Made by a program: the position numbers and the translations under genes. This document shows, piece after piece, positions 15,534-25,670 of a stretch of 35,103 bases of DNA (position 1 is the first letter of the stretch; every line of letters starts with the position of its first letter). This stretch comes from a bacterium 1XD21-13. GTDB lineage: Bacteria > Bacillota > Clostridia > Lachnospirales > Lachnospiraceae. Where the stretch lies: the NCBI GenBank assembly GCA_009917555.1, contig QZDX01000026.1:1-35103 (forward strand), given 5' to 3'. Under the pieces are notes generated by a model. It did no database searches and was not told the origin of the DNA. It saw only the letters and a program-made list of their open reading frames with translations.

Positions 15534-17582
15534 TTATCCAACAAATTTGTCGTCCTTCCATGTGCCTTCGCGGACAGTACCGTCAGCAGCCGTATGCTTA
15601 CCATAGCCATTTCTCAAACCGTCTTTCCATTCACCCTCATAAACACCGCCGTTCGTCCAGGTCATGGTTCCCTCGCCATTCTGCTTGCCGTTTTCCCATT
15701 GGCCTATGTAGTTACGGCGTTTATACTGATCGTCTTTGGCATATGTCATGGTTCCCTGACCATTTCTTTGGTCATCCTTCCATTCGCCCTCATAAACCTC
15801 ACCCTTGACCGAGGTTATGGTTCCCTGGCCGCTTCTAATTCCGTCTTTCCATTCGCCCTCATAAACATTGCCGTTCGTCCAGGTCATGGTTCCCTGGCCA
15901 TTTCTTTGGTCATTTTCCCATTGACCAACATAGTCACGGCGACCATTGTCATCGTCTTCCGCATAAGTCTCGGTTCCCTGGCCGCTCCTAACTCCGTCTT
16001 TCCATTCACCCTCATAGACAGCACCGCTTTTCCAGGTCATGGTTCCCTGCCCGTTTCTCTTGTCGTCCGCAAATTCGCCTACATAGCCAAGACGGCCACT
16101 CTCATCGTCTTTTGCAAAGGTCGAAGTTCCCTGGCCGCTTACTTTGCCATCTTTCCATTCGCCCTCATAATAATAGCCATTGGTCTTTGTATAGGTTCCC
16201 TGGCCGTTTCTCAAACCATTTACCCATTCGCCCTCATAGACAGCACCGTCTGCCCAGGTCATGGTTCCCTGGCCACTTCTCTTGCCGCCTGCAAACTCGC
16301 CCTCATAGACAGTACCACTTTCCCAGGTCATGGTTCCCTGGCCGTTTGCCAGACCGTCTTCCCATTCACCCTCGTACACGAAGCTGTTATCACTGTTATC
16401 TGCATCTTCATACGTAAAAGAGCCCTGCTTGTACGGCTTACTGCTCTTCCATTCTCCGGTGTATTCGCCGGAATACAGCTGTGTTTTATTCCCGTCCTGC
16501 ATGCTGAATTCATAGGCCATAGCCTCCACCTGCTTACTTCTGGAGGAAATCAGCACAAAGGCCAGGATGACGATTGCAAGTCCCGCCGCAGCGCCAATCA
16601 GTATTGCAATGGATTTCTTGCCGCGCGGGCGGGAGCCGGCCGGACCCTTCTGTGTAAGCTCGTCAAGGCTGTACTCCGTCGCGGCCTGTACCTCTGGCTG
16701 AGGATTCCCGGCGGGCTGTGCCGTGATCTCCGCTTCCCTCTGATCGCGCAAGGAAGACTGTGCTATGGGGTCTGCCTCAGACTGAGCACTTGGTGCAGGC
16801 TGCACTTCAGGCTGAACACTCTGAGCAGGCTGTGCCACAGCTTGCTTATCCTGTGATGCCTGTACTTCTGCCGAAATGTAAGGAGCCTGATTCCTGGGAT
16901 TATGTTCCGGTATCTTTTCAAACACTCTGCTGCTGACGGATTTGATGGTACGCATCAATGCCTTGGGGTCATTTATGGTTTTCCTGTTGATGGATGCGTC
17001 CCGGAAAAAGTTAATAAACGCATCGGAAATGTCATATTTGGAGAGAGCGTCCTGCTCCAGAAGGGTGGAAATACTGGTGAAGGATGACTTCATGGCCCTC
17101 ATCAAGTCATTGGAGCTGTTATTGGTATTGGTGGAAATATTTGCACCCTGATTCAGGATCTCATTCTTGACACCGCGCTCAATATTGGGCTGGTCCGTGG
17201 TGTCTCCCAGGTGCAACCCTCCCCCAAGATCCACGAAGACAATCTGCTTTTTGTTGTTCACGGCTGTCAAAAGCTCCAAAAAGCAGGCATAGCTTTCAAT
17301 ATAGTTCTGGCTTACAAAGGCAATCATCAGGTCTGATCCCCTGACATTTCTCAGCATAGGCACAATCCACTTATCATTCAGCTTGTCAAAAGCTTTATCC
17401 GCATAAGCACGCAGTCCATACTGCTTCTGAAACGGTACCACTGCCTGCTTAAACACAGTCTCCCAGTCATCGCTTGCATAGCTGACAAAGACATACGGCT
17501 TTTTTTGTGAACATTCTGTTATGATCAGATTATTTTCCAGATAATCCGAACGCATTTTCTTTTGCATTTCATTCAATCCCAT
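15534..17582 (-). CDS. TIR-domain, single-transmembrane, MORN-repeat protein
   Basis: This 682-residue protein has three parts. Residues about 28-140 are a TIR-like domain: YVFVSYASDDWE (30-41), a middle strand LMIAFVSQNY, and CFLELLTA with E103 in the place of the TIR NADase catalytic glutamate. Residues about 235-320 are a Gln/Pro/Ala-rich linker, then a membrane helix at 324-346. Residues 372-682 hold twelve MORN repeats and a partial thirteenth, of the form YEGEWKDGxRxGQGTMTW. Topology suggests a cytoplasmic TIR and an exposed MORN fan, or the reverse. TIR domains in bacteria serve as NAD-consuming defence effectors or adaptors; MORN repeats bind lipids or proteins. No partner gene is adjacent. 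GGAGCC precedes ATG 17582. Confidence 0.85.
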   Translation of the reverse strand: MGLNEMQKKMRSDYLENNLIITECSQKKPYVFVSYASDDWETVFKQAVVPFQKQYGLRAYADKAFDKLNDKWIVPMLRNVRGSDLMIAFVSQNYIESYACFLELLTAVNNKKQIVFVDLGGGLHLGDTTDQPNIERGVKNEILNQGANISTNTNNSSNDLMRAMKSSFTSISTLLEQDALSKYDISDAFINFFRDASINRKTINDPKALMRTIKSVSSRVFEKIPEHNPRNQAPYISAEVQASQDKQAVAQPAQSVQPEVQPAPSAQSEADPIAQSSLRDQREAEITAQPAGNPQPEVQAATEYSLDELTQKGPAGSRPRGKKSIAILIGAAAGLAIVILAFVLISSRSKQVEAMAYEFSMQDGNKTQLYSGEYTGEWKSSKPYKQGSFTYEDADNSDNSFVYEGEWEDGLANGQGTMTWESGTVYEGEFAGGKRSGQGTMTWADGAVYEGEWVNGLRNGQGTYTKTNGYYYEGEWKDGKVSGQGTSTFAKDDESGRLGYVGEFADDKRNGQGTMTWKSGAVYEGEWKDGVRSGQGTETYAEDDDNGRRDYVGQWENDQRNGQGTMTWTNGNVYEGEWKDGIRSGQGTITSVKGEVYEGEWKDDQRNGQGTMTYAKDDQYKRRNYIGQWENGKQNGEGTMTWTNGGVYEGEWKDGLRNGYGKHTAADGTVREGTWKDDKFVG
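15537..16469 (-). repeat. Tandem MORN-coding repeats
   Basis: A run of degenerate 69-base units (23 codons), with some longer 81-87-base units, encodes the MORN region. On the plus strand a recurrent CATGGTTCCCTG marks each unit. The near identity of some units makes recombination and copy-number change likely. Confidence 0.85.
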
Positions 17583-17661
17583 TCTCTTTGGCTCCTTTTA
17601 TATAATGTATTTTTTACTTTTTATTCTTTTCACATCTGTAAAGCAATAAAAAGAAAGATTT

Positions 17662-17695
17662 AACCATTCTTATATATATCACAAAAAGAACGGTT
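17662..17695. other. Hairpin upstream of the TIR-MORN gene
   Basis: AACCATTCTT (17662-17671) pairs with AAGAACGGTT (17686-17695) with one G-U or mismatch pair around an AT-rich loop. On the minus strand it follows the LysM gene and precedes a T-rich stretch, so it may end LysM transcription. It is weak as a terminator. Confidence 0.4.
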
Positions 17696-17724
17696 TTGCA
17701 ATGAATTCCTGCGATTCTCCCGGT

Positions 17725-17928
17725 CTATGCCCCGTCAGTGGGATAGCAATTCTCCCTGGGCCGTATCCGGCAGGGAATGCAGATCTCGTCTCCCACCTGG
17801 AGATTGTAGATATTCACATAGGGATTGGCCTTAAGCACCATCCACAGGGGTATATGATAGCGGCGGCTCAGAAGGTAAAGTGTGTCCCCCTTTTGTACAA
17901 TATGAAGAAAACCGTGACAGCTGCTCAT
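17725..17928 (-). CDS. Small LysM-domain protein
   Basis: The product is 67 residues. Nearly all of it is one LysM domain (about 8-53): HIVQKGDTLYLLSRRYHIP, then LKANPYVNIYNLQVGDEICIP. LysM binds peptidoglycan or chitin-like glycans. There is no signal peptide or membrane helix. Such short LysM proteins in Clostridia are often spore-coat or cortex associated and act from the mother-cell side, but nothing here proves that. It is a lone gene with a possible TATAAA -10 upstream at about 17960. Confidence 0.8.
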   Translation of the reverse strand: MSSCHGFLHIVQKGDTLYLLSRRYHIPLWMVLKANPYVNIYNLQVGDEICIPCRIRPRENCYPTDGA

Positions 17929-18079
17929 AGAAAAGTTTACCTCAATTCTTTCCTTATTTTATAGGATACTATATGCATCTTTTCTAATTTCTGTTTCTAA
18001 AAGCCATAAAAATTGAATAGCAGTTCCAAAAATCGGTATTTACGGAAAAAATTAAAGGAATTTTTTAGAATTTTTTTAT

Positions 18080-18108
18080 TTGCCTTAATTTTTTAATTGT
18101 CGTATAAT
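18080..18108 (+). promoter_or_regulatory. Sigma-A promoter of the activase gene
   Basis: TTGCCT (18080-18085) and TATAAT (18103-18108) are 17 bases apart within a very AT-rich stretch. Transcription would start near 18115, giving a leader of about 55 bases. Confidence 0.75.
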
Positions 18109-18135
18109 GTAACATCATGTAGTTTTTCTTATTAT

Positions 18136-18176
18136 AAAGGAGGCTGCAGTACATATCTGCAGAAAAATTGGTTATG
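18136..18176 (+). promoter_or_regulatory. Distant Shine-Dalgarno with intervening hairpin
   Basis: AAAGGAGG (18136-18143) lies 24 bases before TTG 18168 and 30 before ATG 18174, too far for normal initiation. A hairpin CTGCAG/CTGCAG (18144-18149, 18157-18162) fills the gap. If folded, it brings the site to 5 bases from TTG or 11 from ATG. An in-frame ATA at 18153 is at ideal spacing but is a very rare start. Confidence 0.5.
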
Positions 18177-21100
18177 AACAATCAGACTGCATCTATGTTG
18201 GGAATCGACATCGGTTCTACTACCGTTAAAATTGCTGTATTGGACGAGCATGGAAAACTGCTGTTTTCCGATTACGAACGTCATTTTGCTAATATTCAGG
18301 AGACGCTGGCTCTGCTTCTTGAGCGGGCGGAGGGGAAGCTTGGAGATCAAATCCTCTCTCCCGCCATCACCGGCTCCGGCGGCCTCTCCCTGGCCCGTCA
18401 CCTTGAGATTCCCTTTATTCAGGAGGTAGTTGCGGTGGCCCAGGCACTGCAAGCCGAGGCGCCCAGGACTGACGTTGCCATCGAGCTGGGCGGCGAGGAC
18501 GCAAAAATCATCTATTTTCAGGGCGGAAATATTGAGCAGCGCATGAACGGCATCTGCGCCGGCGGCACAGGCTCCTTTATCGATCAGATGGCCTCTCTCT
18601 TACAGACAGACGCCTCCGGTCTCAATGAATATGCCAAAAATTACAGTTCTCTGTACACCATCGCCGCCCGCTGCGGCGTATTTGCAAAATCAGATATCCA
18701 GCCACTCATCAATGAAGGAGCGACAAAGGAAGACTTGTCTGCTTCTATTTTTCAGGCCGTAGTAAATCAGACCATCAGCGGCCTGGCCTGTGGCAAGCCT
18801 ATCCGGGGCCATGTGGCCTTCCTGGGTGGCCCCCTTCACTTTCTCTCCGAGCTAAAAGCCGCTTTTATACGCACCCTGAAGCTGGATGAAGAGCATACCA
18901 TTGCGCCGGAACATTCCCATCTCTTTGCGGCCATAGGCGCTGCCAGGAACAGTCACTCGGAGACTACCATCCGTTTAAGCGAACTCAAAGAACGGCTCAA
19001 GTCCCATATCCGTTTGGATTTTGAGGTGGAGCGTATGGAGCCTCTTTTTACCTCCCGCTACGAATACGGGAAGTTTCAGGAGCGTCACAGCCGTCATGAG
19101 GTCTTAAGAAGTGATTTCCAGGCTTACAAGGGAAACTGCTTCCTTGGCATTGATGCCGGAAGCACCACAACCAAGGCGGCTCTGGTGGCGGAGGACGGCT
19201 CCCTTCTCTATTCCTTCTACAGCAGCAACAATGGAAGCCCTTTGAAGACAACCCTTCGGGCCATTCGGGAGATTTACCGCTTTCTTCCTAAGGAAGCCCA
19301 TATTGCCCGCTCCTGCTCCACCGGCTATGGGGAGGCGCTCATTAAGGCTGCCCTGATGCTGGACGAGGGGGAGGTGGAGACGGTGGCCCACTACTATGCC
19401 GCCGAATTTTTCGATCCCGAGGTGGATTGTATTCTGGATATCGGCGGGCAGGATATGAAGTGCATCCGTATCCGCAATCATACGGTGGACAGCGTTCAGC
19501 TCAACGAAGCCTGCTCCTCCGGCTGCGGATCCTTTATTGAGACCTTTGCCGGCTCTCTCAACTACAGCGTAGAAGATTTTTCCAAGGAGGCTCTTTTTGC
19601 CGAGCACCCCATTGATCTGGGAACCCGCTGCACCGTATTTATGAATTCCAAGGTAAAGCAGGCCCAGAAGGAGGGGGCTAAGGTGGCGGATATCTCTGCA
19701 GGCCTTGCCTATTCCGTCATTAAAAACGCATTGTTTAAGGTAATCAAGGTCTCCGACGCCTCTTCCCTTGGAAAGCACATTGTGGTACAAGGCGGCACCT
19801 TCTACAACGACGCTGTCCTTCGAAGCTTTGAGAAAATCGCCGGCTGCCAGGTAATCCGTCCGGACATTGCAGGGATTATGGGGGCCTTTGGAGCAGCTCT
19901 CATTGCACGGGAGCGCTATACGCCGGGTGCCGAAACGACCATGCTCTCCATTGAGCAGATCAACCGGCTGGAATTTACCACCACCATGTCCAAATGCAAG
20001 GGCTGCACCAACAACTGCCGTCTGACCATCAACCGCTTTACAGGGGGACGTCAGTTTATCTCTGGCAACCGTTGTGAGCGCGGAATCGGGAAGGCACGGA
20101 ATCAGGATAACATCCCGAACCTCTACGAATATAAGAACCAGCAGCTTTTTGGTTACACACCTCTGAGCGCGGACGAGGCAGAGCGGGGGCAGGTGGGAAT
20201 CCCCAGAGTTTTAAATTTTTATGAGAATTACCCCTTCTGGTTTACCTTCTTTACGGAGCTTAAGTACCAGGTGATCCTCTCTCCGGCCTCCAACCGGAAG
20301 ATTTATGAGCTTGGTATCGAATCCATCCCCAGCGAGTCGGAATGTTATCCGGCAAAGCTGGCCCACGGCCATGTGACCTGGCTGATCCGCAAGGGGCTGA
20401 AGTTTATCTTCTATCCCTGTATTCCCTATGAGCGGAATGAATTTCCCGATGCAGGCAACCACTACAACTGCCCCATCGTCACCTCCTACGCGGAAAATAT
20501 TAAGAACAACATCGATGAGCTTCTTAACGGCTCCATTGATTTTTTCAATCCTTTTCTCTCCTTTGAAAATGAGGAAATTCTGGAGAAACGGCTCATAGAG
20601 GAATTTGTGGGAAAATACCGGATTCCCGCCGCAGAGATCTCCTCCGCCGCCCGGAAAGCCTGGAAGGAGCTTGAGAATGCCAGGGAGGACATGATGCGCA
20701 AGGGCGAGGAAACCCTTTCCTATCTGAAGGAGACAGGGCGCCGGGGCATCGTTCTGGCCGGAAGGCCCTACCACATTGATCCGGAAATCAATCACGGTAT
20801 TCCTGAGCTAATCAACTCCTACGGAATTGCAGTGCTCACCGAGGATTCCGTCAGCCACATGTATGGGGTGGAGCGCCCCCTGATCGTTATGGATCAGTGG
20901 ATGTACCATTCCCGCCTGTACGCGGCGGCCAACTACGTAAAGACGCGGGAGGATCTGGATCTCATCCAGCTCAATTCCTTTGGCTGCGGCCTGGACGCAG
21001 TGACCACGGATCAGGTAAATGATATCCTAAGCAATTCCGGAAAGATTTACACCTGTCTGAAAATCGATGAGGTCAACAACCTGGGCGCGGCCCGCATCCG

Positions 21101-22415
21101 TATCCGCTCCCTTATCTCCGCTCTGCGGGTGCGGGAGCAGAAGGAATTTTGCCGCTCTATCGTGTCCTCCTCCTATGAACGGACCGTGTTTACGGAGGAA
21201 ATGCGCAAAACCTACACCATACTCTGTCCCCAGATGTCGCCCATTCATTTTGACATCATTGAGCCGGCCTTCCGGGCCTCCGGATTTAAGCTGGAGGTAC
21301 TGCCGGATTCCGACAAGGCCGCCATTGACGTAGGGCTCAAGTATGTCAACAACGATGCCTGCTACCCCTCTCTGGTAGTGGTGGGGCAGATTATGACCGC
21401 CATTCTCTCGGGAAAATACAACCCGGAAAAGCTGGCCGTCATCATCACCCAGACAGGGGGCGGCTGCCGGGCAAGCAACTACATCGGGTTTATCCGCCGG
21501 GCGCTGCAAAAGGCAGGCTACCCGGACATCCCGGTAATCTCTATGAATTTAAGCAAGCTGGAAAGGAATCCCGGCTTCAAAATCACACCGGGACTGGCTG
21601 TTAAGGGCCTCTACGGTCTGGTATTCGGTGATATTTTCCTGCGGGTGCTCTACCGGATGCGGCCCTACGAGAAGGTTCCCGGCGCAGCCAACCGGCTTCA
21701 TGAAAAATGGAAAAAGATCTGCCAGGATTTCCTCATAAGCGGCCATACCTCACACCGCCGATTTGTGAAAATATGCAGGGGAATCATTGAGGACTTTGAC
21801 AGGCTTCCCATTTATGAGGATCTGAAAAAGCCCCGGGTAGGGGTGGTTGGAGAGATTCTGGTGAAGTTTTCTCCCTTTGCCAACAATCATATTGTGGAGC
21901 TACTGGAGGCTGAGGGGGCCGAGGCGGTAGTGCCGGACCTGATGGACTTCCTGCTCTACTGCTTTAAGAACAATGAATTTAAGGCGGATTATCTTGGGAA
22001 AAAGCGTTCCTCCGCCCGAAACGGACGTCTGGGAATCAAGGCTATGGAGTGGCTGCGAAAGCCGGCAGTGACAGCGCTCCAAAAAAGCGTCCATTTTGTG
22101 CCTCCAGGGGATATTGATGAAATGGGGGAAATGGCCTCCAAGCTGGTTTCCCTTGGAAATCAAACAGGGGAGGGCTGGTTTTTAACCGGCGAAATGCTGG
22201 AGCTTATAAAGAATGGCGTGCACAACATTGTCTGCACCCAGCCCTTTGGGTGCCTGCCCAACCATGTGGTGGGCAAGGGCGTCATCAAGGAGCTGCGCAG
22301 GCAGTATCCCAAATCCAATGTGGTAGCCATTGATTACGACCCGGGAGCCAGCGAGGTGAACCAGCTGAACCGACTGAAGCTGATGCTGGCTACGGCCAAT
22401 AAGAATCTTGGTTAA
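18168..22415 (+). CDS. Fused acyl-CoA dehydratase activase (HgdC/BadF-type, with HgdB-like region)
   Basis: The product is 1415 residues. Two ASKHA ATPase modules of the BadF/BadG/BcrA/HgdC family come first. Module 1 (about 10-260) has [11 protein letters not shown], the cluster loop [10 protein letters not shown] and [10 protein letters not shown]. Module 2 (about 324-585) has [20 protein letters not shown] and GTRCTVF. A Cys-rich motif KCKGCTNNC (609-617) and a DUF2229-like region (about 680-900) follow, then an HgdB-like region to the end. Activators of this family use ATP and a 4Fe-4S cluster to inject a low-potential electron into 2-hydroxyacyl-CoA dehydratases. This large fused form is common in Clostridia without an assigned substrate, and no dehydratase lies beside it. 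The start is TTG 18168 or ATG 18174. Confidence 0.88.
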   Translation: MVMNNQTASMLGIDIGSTTVKIAVLDEHGKLLFSDYERHFANIQETLALLLERAEGKLGDQILSPAITGSGGLSLARHLEIPFIQEVVAVAQALQAEAPRTDVAIELGGEDAKIIYFQGGNIEQRMNGICAGGTGSFIDQMASLLQTDASGLNEYAKNYSSLYTIAARCGVFAKSDIQPLINEGATKEDLSASIFQAVVNQTISGLACGKPIRGHVAFLGGPLHFLSELKAAFIRTLKLDEEHTIAPEHSHLFAAIGAARNSHSETTIRLSELKERLKSHIRLDFEVERMEPLFTSRYEYGKFQERHSRHEVLRSDFQAYKGNCFLGIDAGSTTTKAALVAEDGSLLYSFYSSNNGSPLKTTLRAIREIYRFLPKEAHIARSCSTGYGEALIKAALMLDEGEVETVAHYYAAEFFDPEVDCILDIGGQDMKCIRIRNHTVDSVQLNEACSSGCGSFIETFAGSLNYSVEDFSKEALFAEHPIDLGTRCTVFMNSKVKQAQKEGAKVADISAGLAYSVIKNALFKVIKVSDASSLGKHIVVQGGTFYNDAVLRSFEKIAGCQVIRPDIAGIMGAFGAALIARERYTPGAETTMLSIEQINRLEFTTTMSKCKGCTNNCRLTINRFTGGRQFISGNRCERGIGKARNQDNIPNLYEYKNQQLFGYTPLSADEAERGQVGIPRVLNFYENYPFWFTFFTELKYQVILSPASNRKIYELGIESIPSESECYPAKLAHGHVTWLIRKGLKFIFYPCIPYERNEFPDAGNHYNCPIVTSYAENIKNNIDELLNGSIDFFNPFLSFENEEILEKRLIEEFVGKYRIPAAEISSAARKAWKELENAREDMMRKGEETLSYLKETGRRGIVLAGRPYHIDPEINHGIPELINSYGIAVLTEDSVSHMYGVERPLIVMDQWMYHSRLYAAANYVKTREDLDLIQLNSFGCGLDAVTTDQVNDILSNSGKIYTCLKIDEVNNLGAARIRIRSLISALRVREQKEFCRSIVSSSYERTVFTEEMRKTYTILCPQMSPIHFDIIEPAFRASGFKLEVLPDSDKAAIDVGLKYVNNDACYPSLVVVGQIMTAILSGKYNPEKLAVIITQTGGGCRASNYIGFIRRALQKAGYPDIPVISMNLSKLERNPGFKITPGLAVKGLYGLVFGDIFLRVLYRMRPYEKVPGAANRLHEKWKKICQDFLISGHTSHRRFVKICRGIIEDFDRLPIYEDLKKPRVGVVGEILVKFSPFANNHIVELLEAEGAEAVVPDLMDFLLYCFKNNEFKADYLGKKRSSARNGRLGIKAMEWLRKPAVTALQKSVHFVPPGDIDEMGEMASKLVSLGNQTGEGWFLTGEMLELIKNGVHNIVCTQPFGCLPNHVVGKGVIKELRRQYPKSNVVAIDYDPGASEVNQLNRLKLMLATANKNLG

Positions 22416-22426
22416 GAATTGTCTTA

Positions 22427-22450
22427 CGGCCCTGCTACTTTGCAGGGCCG
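22427..22450. terminator. Bidirectional terminator hairpin between convergent genes
   Basis: CGGCCCTGC pairs perfectly with GCAGGGCCG around a 6-base loop, followed on the plus strand by CATTTCTTTT. It lies 11 bases after the activase stop and covers the stop codon of the minus-strand DUF6020-like gene. Confidence 0.75.
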
Positions 22451-24135
22451 CATTTCTTTTCTGCGGCAAACAGCAGCAGGCAGAGAGGCACCACGATCAC
22501 ACTGTTAAAGTGGAAAAACCGGTAGGTGGGTCCGCACAGCAGCAGCATGGTCCCGTAGCTGTAGGCCAGCAGGGGAAGGGCAAGGCACATGGCCTTCCAC
22601 CCCTTATCTTTTTTTGCAAATACAAACAGGGTACACAGAATCAGTGCCAGAAGATGGATGCCGTTATAGGAAAACAGCATATCCAAGGGGCTGTCCATCA
22701 CCCATCCGTCAAAGTCATTCAGTATCTCCCTTAAATCCGCCCTGTTCTCCACATAGGCAAAATTCCACTCATTTTCCCGAAGCTGAAACTCCAGGTCTCC
22801 GTGCCAGGGTGTCGCTCCCCGTACATCCCACACCATCCGGGTCACCTGATAAACCGCCTGCACGGACAGCCCTGGCGCATTGGCTGCCGTCCGGGCCGTA
22901 AACCGCAGAAAATCAGCCGGCTCCGTCTCCGAGATCACCGCGTTGGCATTGGTTACAAACTTAAAGGAATTGTAGTTTCCCATCTCATAGATCTTCCAGC
23001 GCTTCTCGGGCCCTATCCGGGCCAGAAATTCCGCCGCCTCTCCATCCAGGCTCTCCGGCGCCGTCTCGTGGATGTTGCAGAGAATGGTCATGGGAACTCC
23101 CACGGTCTCCACATAGGTCTGCTCCGGCCGGCTGGCTCCCACCAGGCTATACACCGGATACTTTATAAGCATCATTCCTGCCAGCATCAAAGCCAGTGAA
23201 AGAATACTCTCCCTTCGAATCTCCCGAAAGCAGAAAACGGCCAGCACCAAAAGGGGAATAGTAAACAAGATACCATTATGGCGCACCAGGGAAATGCAAA
23301 TGAGCACCAGAATCCAAAGAGCCAGATTCCACCGCCTTTTCAGCCACCTTCCGCCGCTAAGCCAGGTGTTCAAAAGATACACCGTAAAAAGCAGCATAAA
23401 GAGTGTCAGGGCGCTGTCCTTCCACATAAAGAGCAGAATTCGATGGGTCTGAGGATTCGCCGCCAGGAAAAATTCCGTCAGCACCAGGCTCCAGGCAGGA
23501 AACCGCCATTTTGCCAGGGTCACAAGGAGATATCCGCAGAGCAGGCTGTACAATAAAAGCTGCATAAAGACCGCAAAGCCATAATGATTCACTATCTTGG
23601 AAAACAGGGCAATAATCAGGGTGTGAAATACCGGATGCCAAGTATCATACTGGCTGTTCTGAATCTGCCACCACTGATCCACATTATCCCAGTCAAAGGA
23701 GCCGGGAAAATAGGCATAGTAATACACCATCAGCCAAAGAAAGGTCAGGCAGAAGCCTATGAGGAACCAGAGCCAAAGTCTTCCGGCTCTATCCTTTTCC
23801 TCCTGCTCTCGCTCCCCCTTCCCTCTTCGCCTCAAAAGGGTGCTTTTCTCGAACTCCTCCCAGGTCCCAATTCCAAGACTCACAAAGGAGCAGCGCCAGG
23901 CTCCCCACAAGAGCCCGGCAAACACCGGAAGCAGGAGAAGAAACGCAGCTATGATTTTTACCTTCCAATATTTTGTATCCATAGGGACTGCTTCCATCAT
24001 TTCCGGAAGCATCCACAATCCAATCACGATATAAAGGGCAACCACCGCCGTCAAAAGCAGAAGCATAACCCGTGTGCCCTTCCTCTGCCCGGCCAGCCAT
24101 TCCCTTACCGCCTGATACTGCCTATACATTCTCAA
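22435..24135 (-). CDS. Polytopic membrane protein, DUF6020-like (GT-C fold candidate)
   Basis: This 566-residue protein has about eleven membrane helices. After a basic cytoplasmic insert (about 95-118) comes YYYAYFPGSFDWDNVDQWWQ, then WHPVFHT; acidic residues after the first long helices and a WHP motif fit lipid-linked glycosyltransferases of the GT-C type and the DUF6020 family. A soluble segment (about 360-480) precedes the last helices. A role in cell-envelope glycan assembly is likely but unproven. It overlaps the 3' end of ung by 14 bases and has the terminator at its own stop, so it is the last gene of the hisH-hisF-ung transcription unit. Confidence 0.65.
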   Translation of the reverse strand: MRMYRQYQAVREWLAGQRKGTRVMLLLLTAVVALYIVIGLWMLPEMMEAVPMDTKYWKVKIIAAFLLLLPVFAGLLWGAWRCSFVSLGIGTWEEFEKSTLLRRRGKGEREQEEKDRAGRLWLWFLIGFCLTFLWLMVYYYAYFPGSFDWDNVDQWWQIQNSQYDTWHPVFHTLIIALFSKIVNHYGFAVFMQLLLYSLLCGYLLVTLAKWRFPAWSLVLTEFFLAANPQTHRILLFMWKDSALTLFMLLFTVYLLNTWLSGGRWLKRRWNLALWILVLICISLVRHNGILFTIPLLVLAVFCFREIRRESILSLALMLAGMMLIKYPVYSLVGASRPEQTYVETVGVPMTILCNIHETAPESLDGEAAEFLARIGPEKRWKIYEMGNYNSFKFVTNANAVISETEPADFLRFTARTAANAPGLSVQAVYQVTRMVWDVRGATPWHGDLEFQLRENEWNFAYVENRADLREILNDFDGWVMDSPLDMLFSYNGIHLLALILCTLFVFAKKDKGWKAMCLALPLLAYSYGTMLLLCGPTYRFFHFNSVIVVPLCLLLFAAEKKCGPAK

Positions 24136-24796
24136 TCTGCCAATCTATGGGCGTAAGTCCATTCCTCTCCAAAAACTCGTTGGTCTGACTGAACGGCCTG
24201 CTGCCAAAGAAGCCCCGGAAGGCGGACAGGGGGCTCGGATGAGGAGCCTTCAATATCAGATGCTTCGGGTTATGCAGCATCGCCGCCTTTTTCTGAGCCG
24301 GGCTTCCCCACAGAATAAATACCATGGGCCGGTCCTGCTCATTCAGAATCCGGATCGCCGCATCCGTGAATTCCTCCCAGCCCTTCCCTCTGTGGGAATT
24401 GGCCTGGTGCGCCCGGACCGTCAGCACCGTATTGAGCATCAGGACACCCTGCTTTGCCCATTTGGTAAGGTAGCCGTTGTTGGGAATGTAGCAGCCCAGA
24501 TCGTCGTGAAGCTCCTGGTAAATATTCACCAACGAGGGGGGCACCTCCACATCCGGCTTCACGGAAAAGCAGAGTCCGTGGGCCTGTCCGTCATTGTGAT
24601 AGGGGTCCTGTCCCAGAATCACCACCTTCACCTCATGAAGGGGTGTCAGATGAAAGGCATTAAAAATATCATCTGCCGGGGGAAAGACTTTCCTTGTGGC
24701 GTATTCCTCCTTCACAAACTTGAAGAGCTCCGCGTAATAGGGCTTGCGAAACTCCGGGTTTAAGGGCTCCAGCCAATCGTTTTGAATCATTGCCAT
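24122..24796 (-). CDS. ung: Uracil-DNA glycosylase, family 1
   Basis: This 224-residue enzyme removes uracil from DNA to start base-excision repair. All family-1 motifs are present: the water-activating loop GQDPYH (62-67, catalytic D64), the uracil-binding MLNTVLTV (120-127), and the leucine/His loop HPSPLSA (186-192, catalytic H186). Length matches Escherichia coli Ung (229). The start ATG 24796 has AGGAG nine bases upstream, and a second ATG is two codons on. It is downstream of hisF by 26 bases and overlaps the next membrane-protein gene. Confidence 0.97.
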   Translation of the reverse strand: MAMIQNDWLEPLNPEFRKPYYAELFKFVKEEYATRKVFPPADDIFNAFHLTPLHEVKVVILGQDPYHNDGQAHGLCFSVKPDVEVPPSLVNIYQELHDDLGCYIPNNGYLTKWAKQGVLMLNTVLTVRAHQANSHRGKGWEEFTDAAIRILNEQDRPMVFILWGSPAQKKAAMLHNPKHLILKAPHPSPLSAFRGFFGSRPFSQTNEFLERNGLTPIDWQIENV

Positions 24797-24822
24797 AATC
24801 TATTTCTCCTATTCCAGTTCCG

Positions 24823-25584
24823 CTATATCCGCACCGGAACCTTGTGTTCTCTTAGGTATCTCTTGAGCTCCCGAATCTCCAGCTCCTTGTAGTGAAACAG
24901 GGAGGCTGCCAGCACCGCATCCGCCTTTCCTTTTGTCAACGCCTCCAGAAAATGCTCCTTTGTGCCGGCACCGCCGGAGGCAATCACCGGGATTGACACA
25001 TGCTCGGCAACCGTTCTGGTGAGTTGGGTGTCATAGCCCTCCTTGGTTCCGTCACAGTCCATACTGGTAAGCAATATCTCCCCGGCCCCCAAACGCTCCG
25101 CCTTCATAGCCCACTCCACCGCGTCCAGGCCCATATCCACCCGGCCGCCGTTTTTGTAGATGTTCCATCCGCTTCCGTCAGCCCTTCGCTTGGCGTCAAT
25201 GGCTACCACCACGCACTGGCTTCCGAACTTGTCCGCCGCCTCGCTGATAAGCTCCGGCCGCATAATGGCCGCGCTGTTCACGGAAATCTTGTCCGCTCCT
25301 TCCCGAAGCAGCACCTTAAAGTCCTCCACGGTCCGGATACCGCCGCCCACCGTAAAGGGGATAAATACCTTCTCCGCCACCTTGCGCACCATATCCACCA
25401 CAGTATTCCGGGCATCGGAGGTGGCTGTGATGTCCAGGAATACCACCTCGTCCGCACCGGCCTTATCGTAGGCTGCCGCTATCTCCACCGGATCTCCGGC
25501 ATCCCGAAGATTCACAAAATTCACACCCTTGACCACCCGCCCGGCATGTACATCCAGACAGGGGATAATCCTCTTTGTAAACAT
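24823..25584 (-). CDS. hisF: Imidazole glycerol phosphate synthase, cyclase subunit
   Basis: This 253-residue (beta-alpha)8 barrel takes ammonia from HisH and converts PRFAR to imidazole glycerol phosphate and AICAR in histidine and purine metabolism. Catalytic D11 is in IIPCLDV and the second acid is in VVVAIDAKR (about 130). Phosphate-binding glycines are seen in VGGGIR and ASGGAG. I start at ATG 25584 ([12 protein letters not shown]), the universal HisF start; the frame runs 15 codons further up but adds a basic tail not found in the family. hisH is 86 bases upstream. No hisA, hisB or hisD is in this window. Confidence 0.96.
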   Translation of the reverse strand: MFTKRIIPCLDVHAGRVVKGVNFVNLRDAGDPVEIAAAYDKAGADEVVFLDITATSDARNTVVDMVRKVAEKVFIPFTVGGGIRTVEDFKVLLREGADKISVNSAAIMRPELISEAADKFGSQCVVVAIDAKRRADGSGWNIYKNGGRVDMGLDAVEWAMKAERLGAGEILLTSMDCDGTKEGYDTQLTRTVAEHVSIPVIASGGAGTKEHFLEALTKGKADAVLAASLFHYKELEIRELKRYLREHKVPVRI

Positions 25585-25670
25585 CCTTTTCACCTTCCTT
25601 CGCTCTATGGCGAAAGCTTTCTTTTCCATATATCACGAACATGTGTCGGAACAGGCAGGGAACATCCCCC

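Noticed and set aside
15537-16469. Possible CRISPR array (regular repeats)
   Set aside because: The repeats are in frame, degenerate and code for MORN units; no constant repeat with unique spacers is present.
15474-16856. 460-residue plus-strand ORF with repeats (HGSLA..)
   Set aside because: It is antisense to the MORN repeats. Its apparent protein repeats are only the mirror of the MORN-coding DNA repeats.
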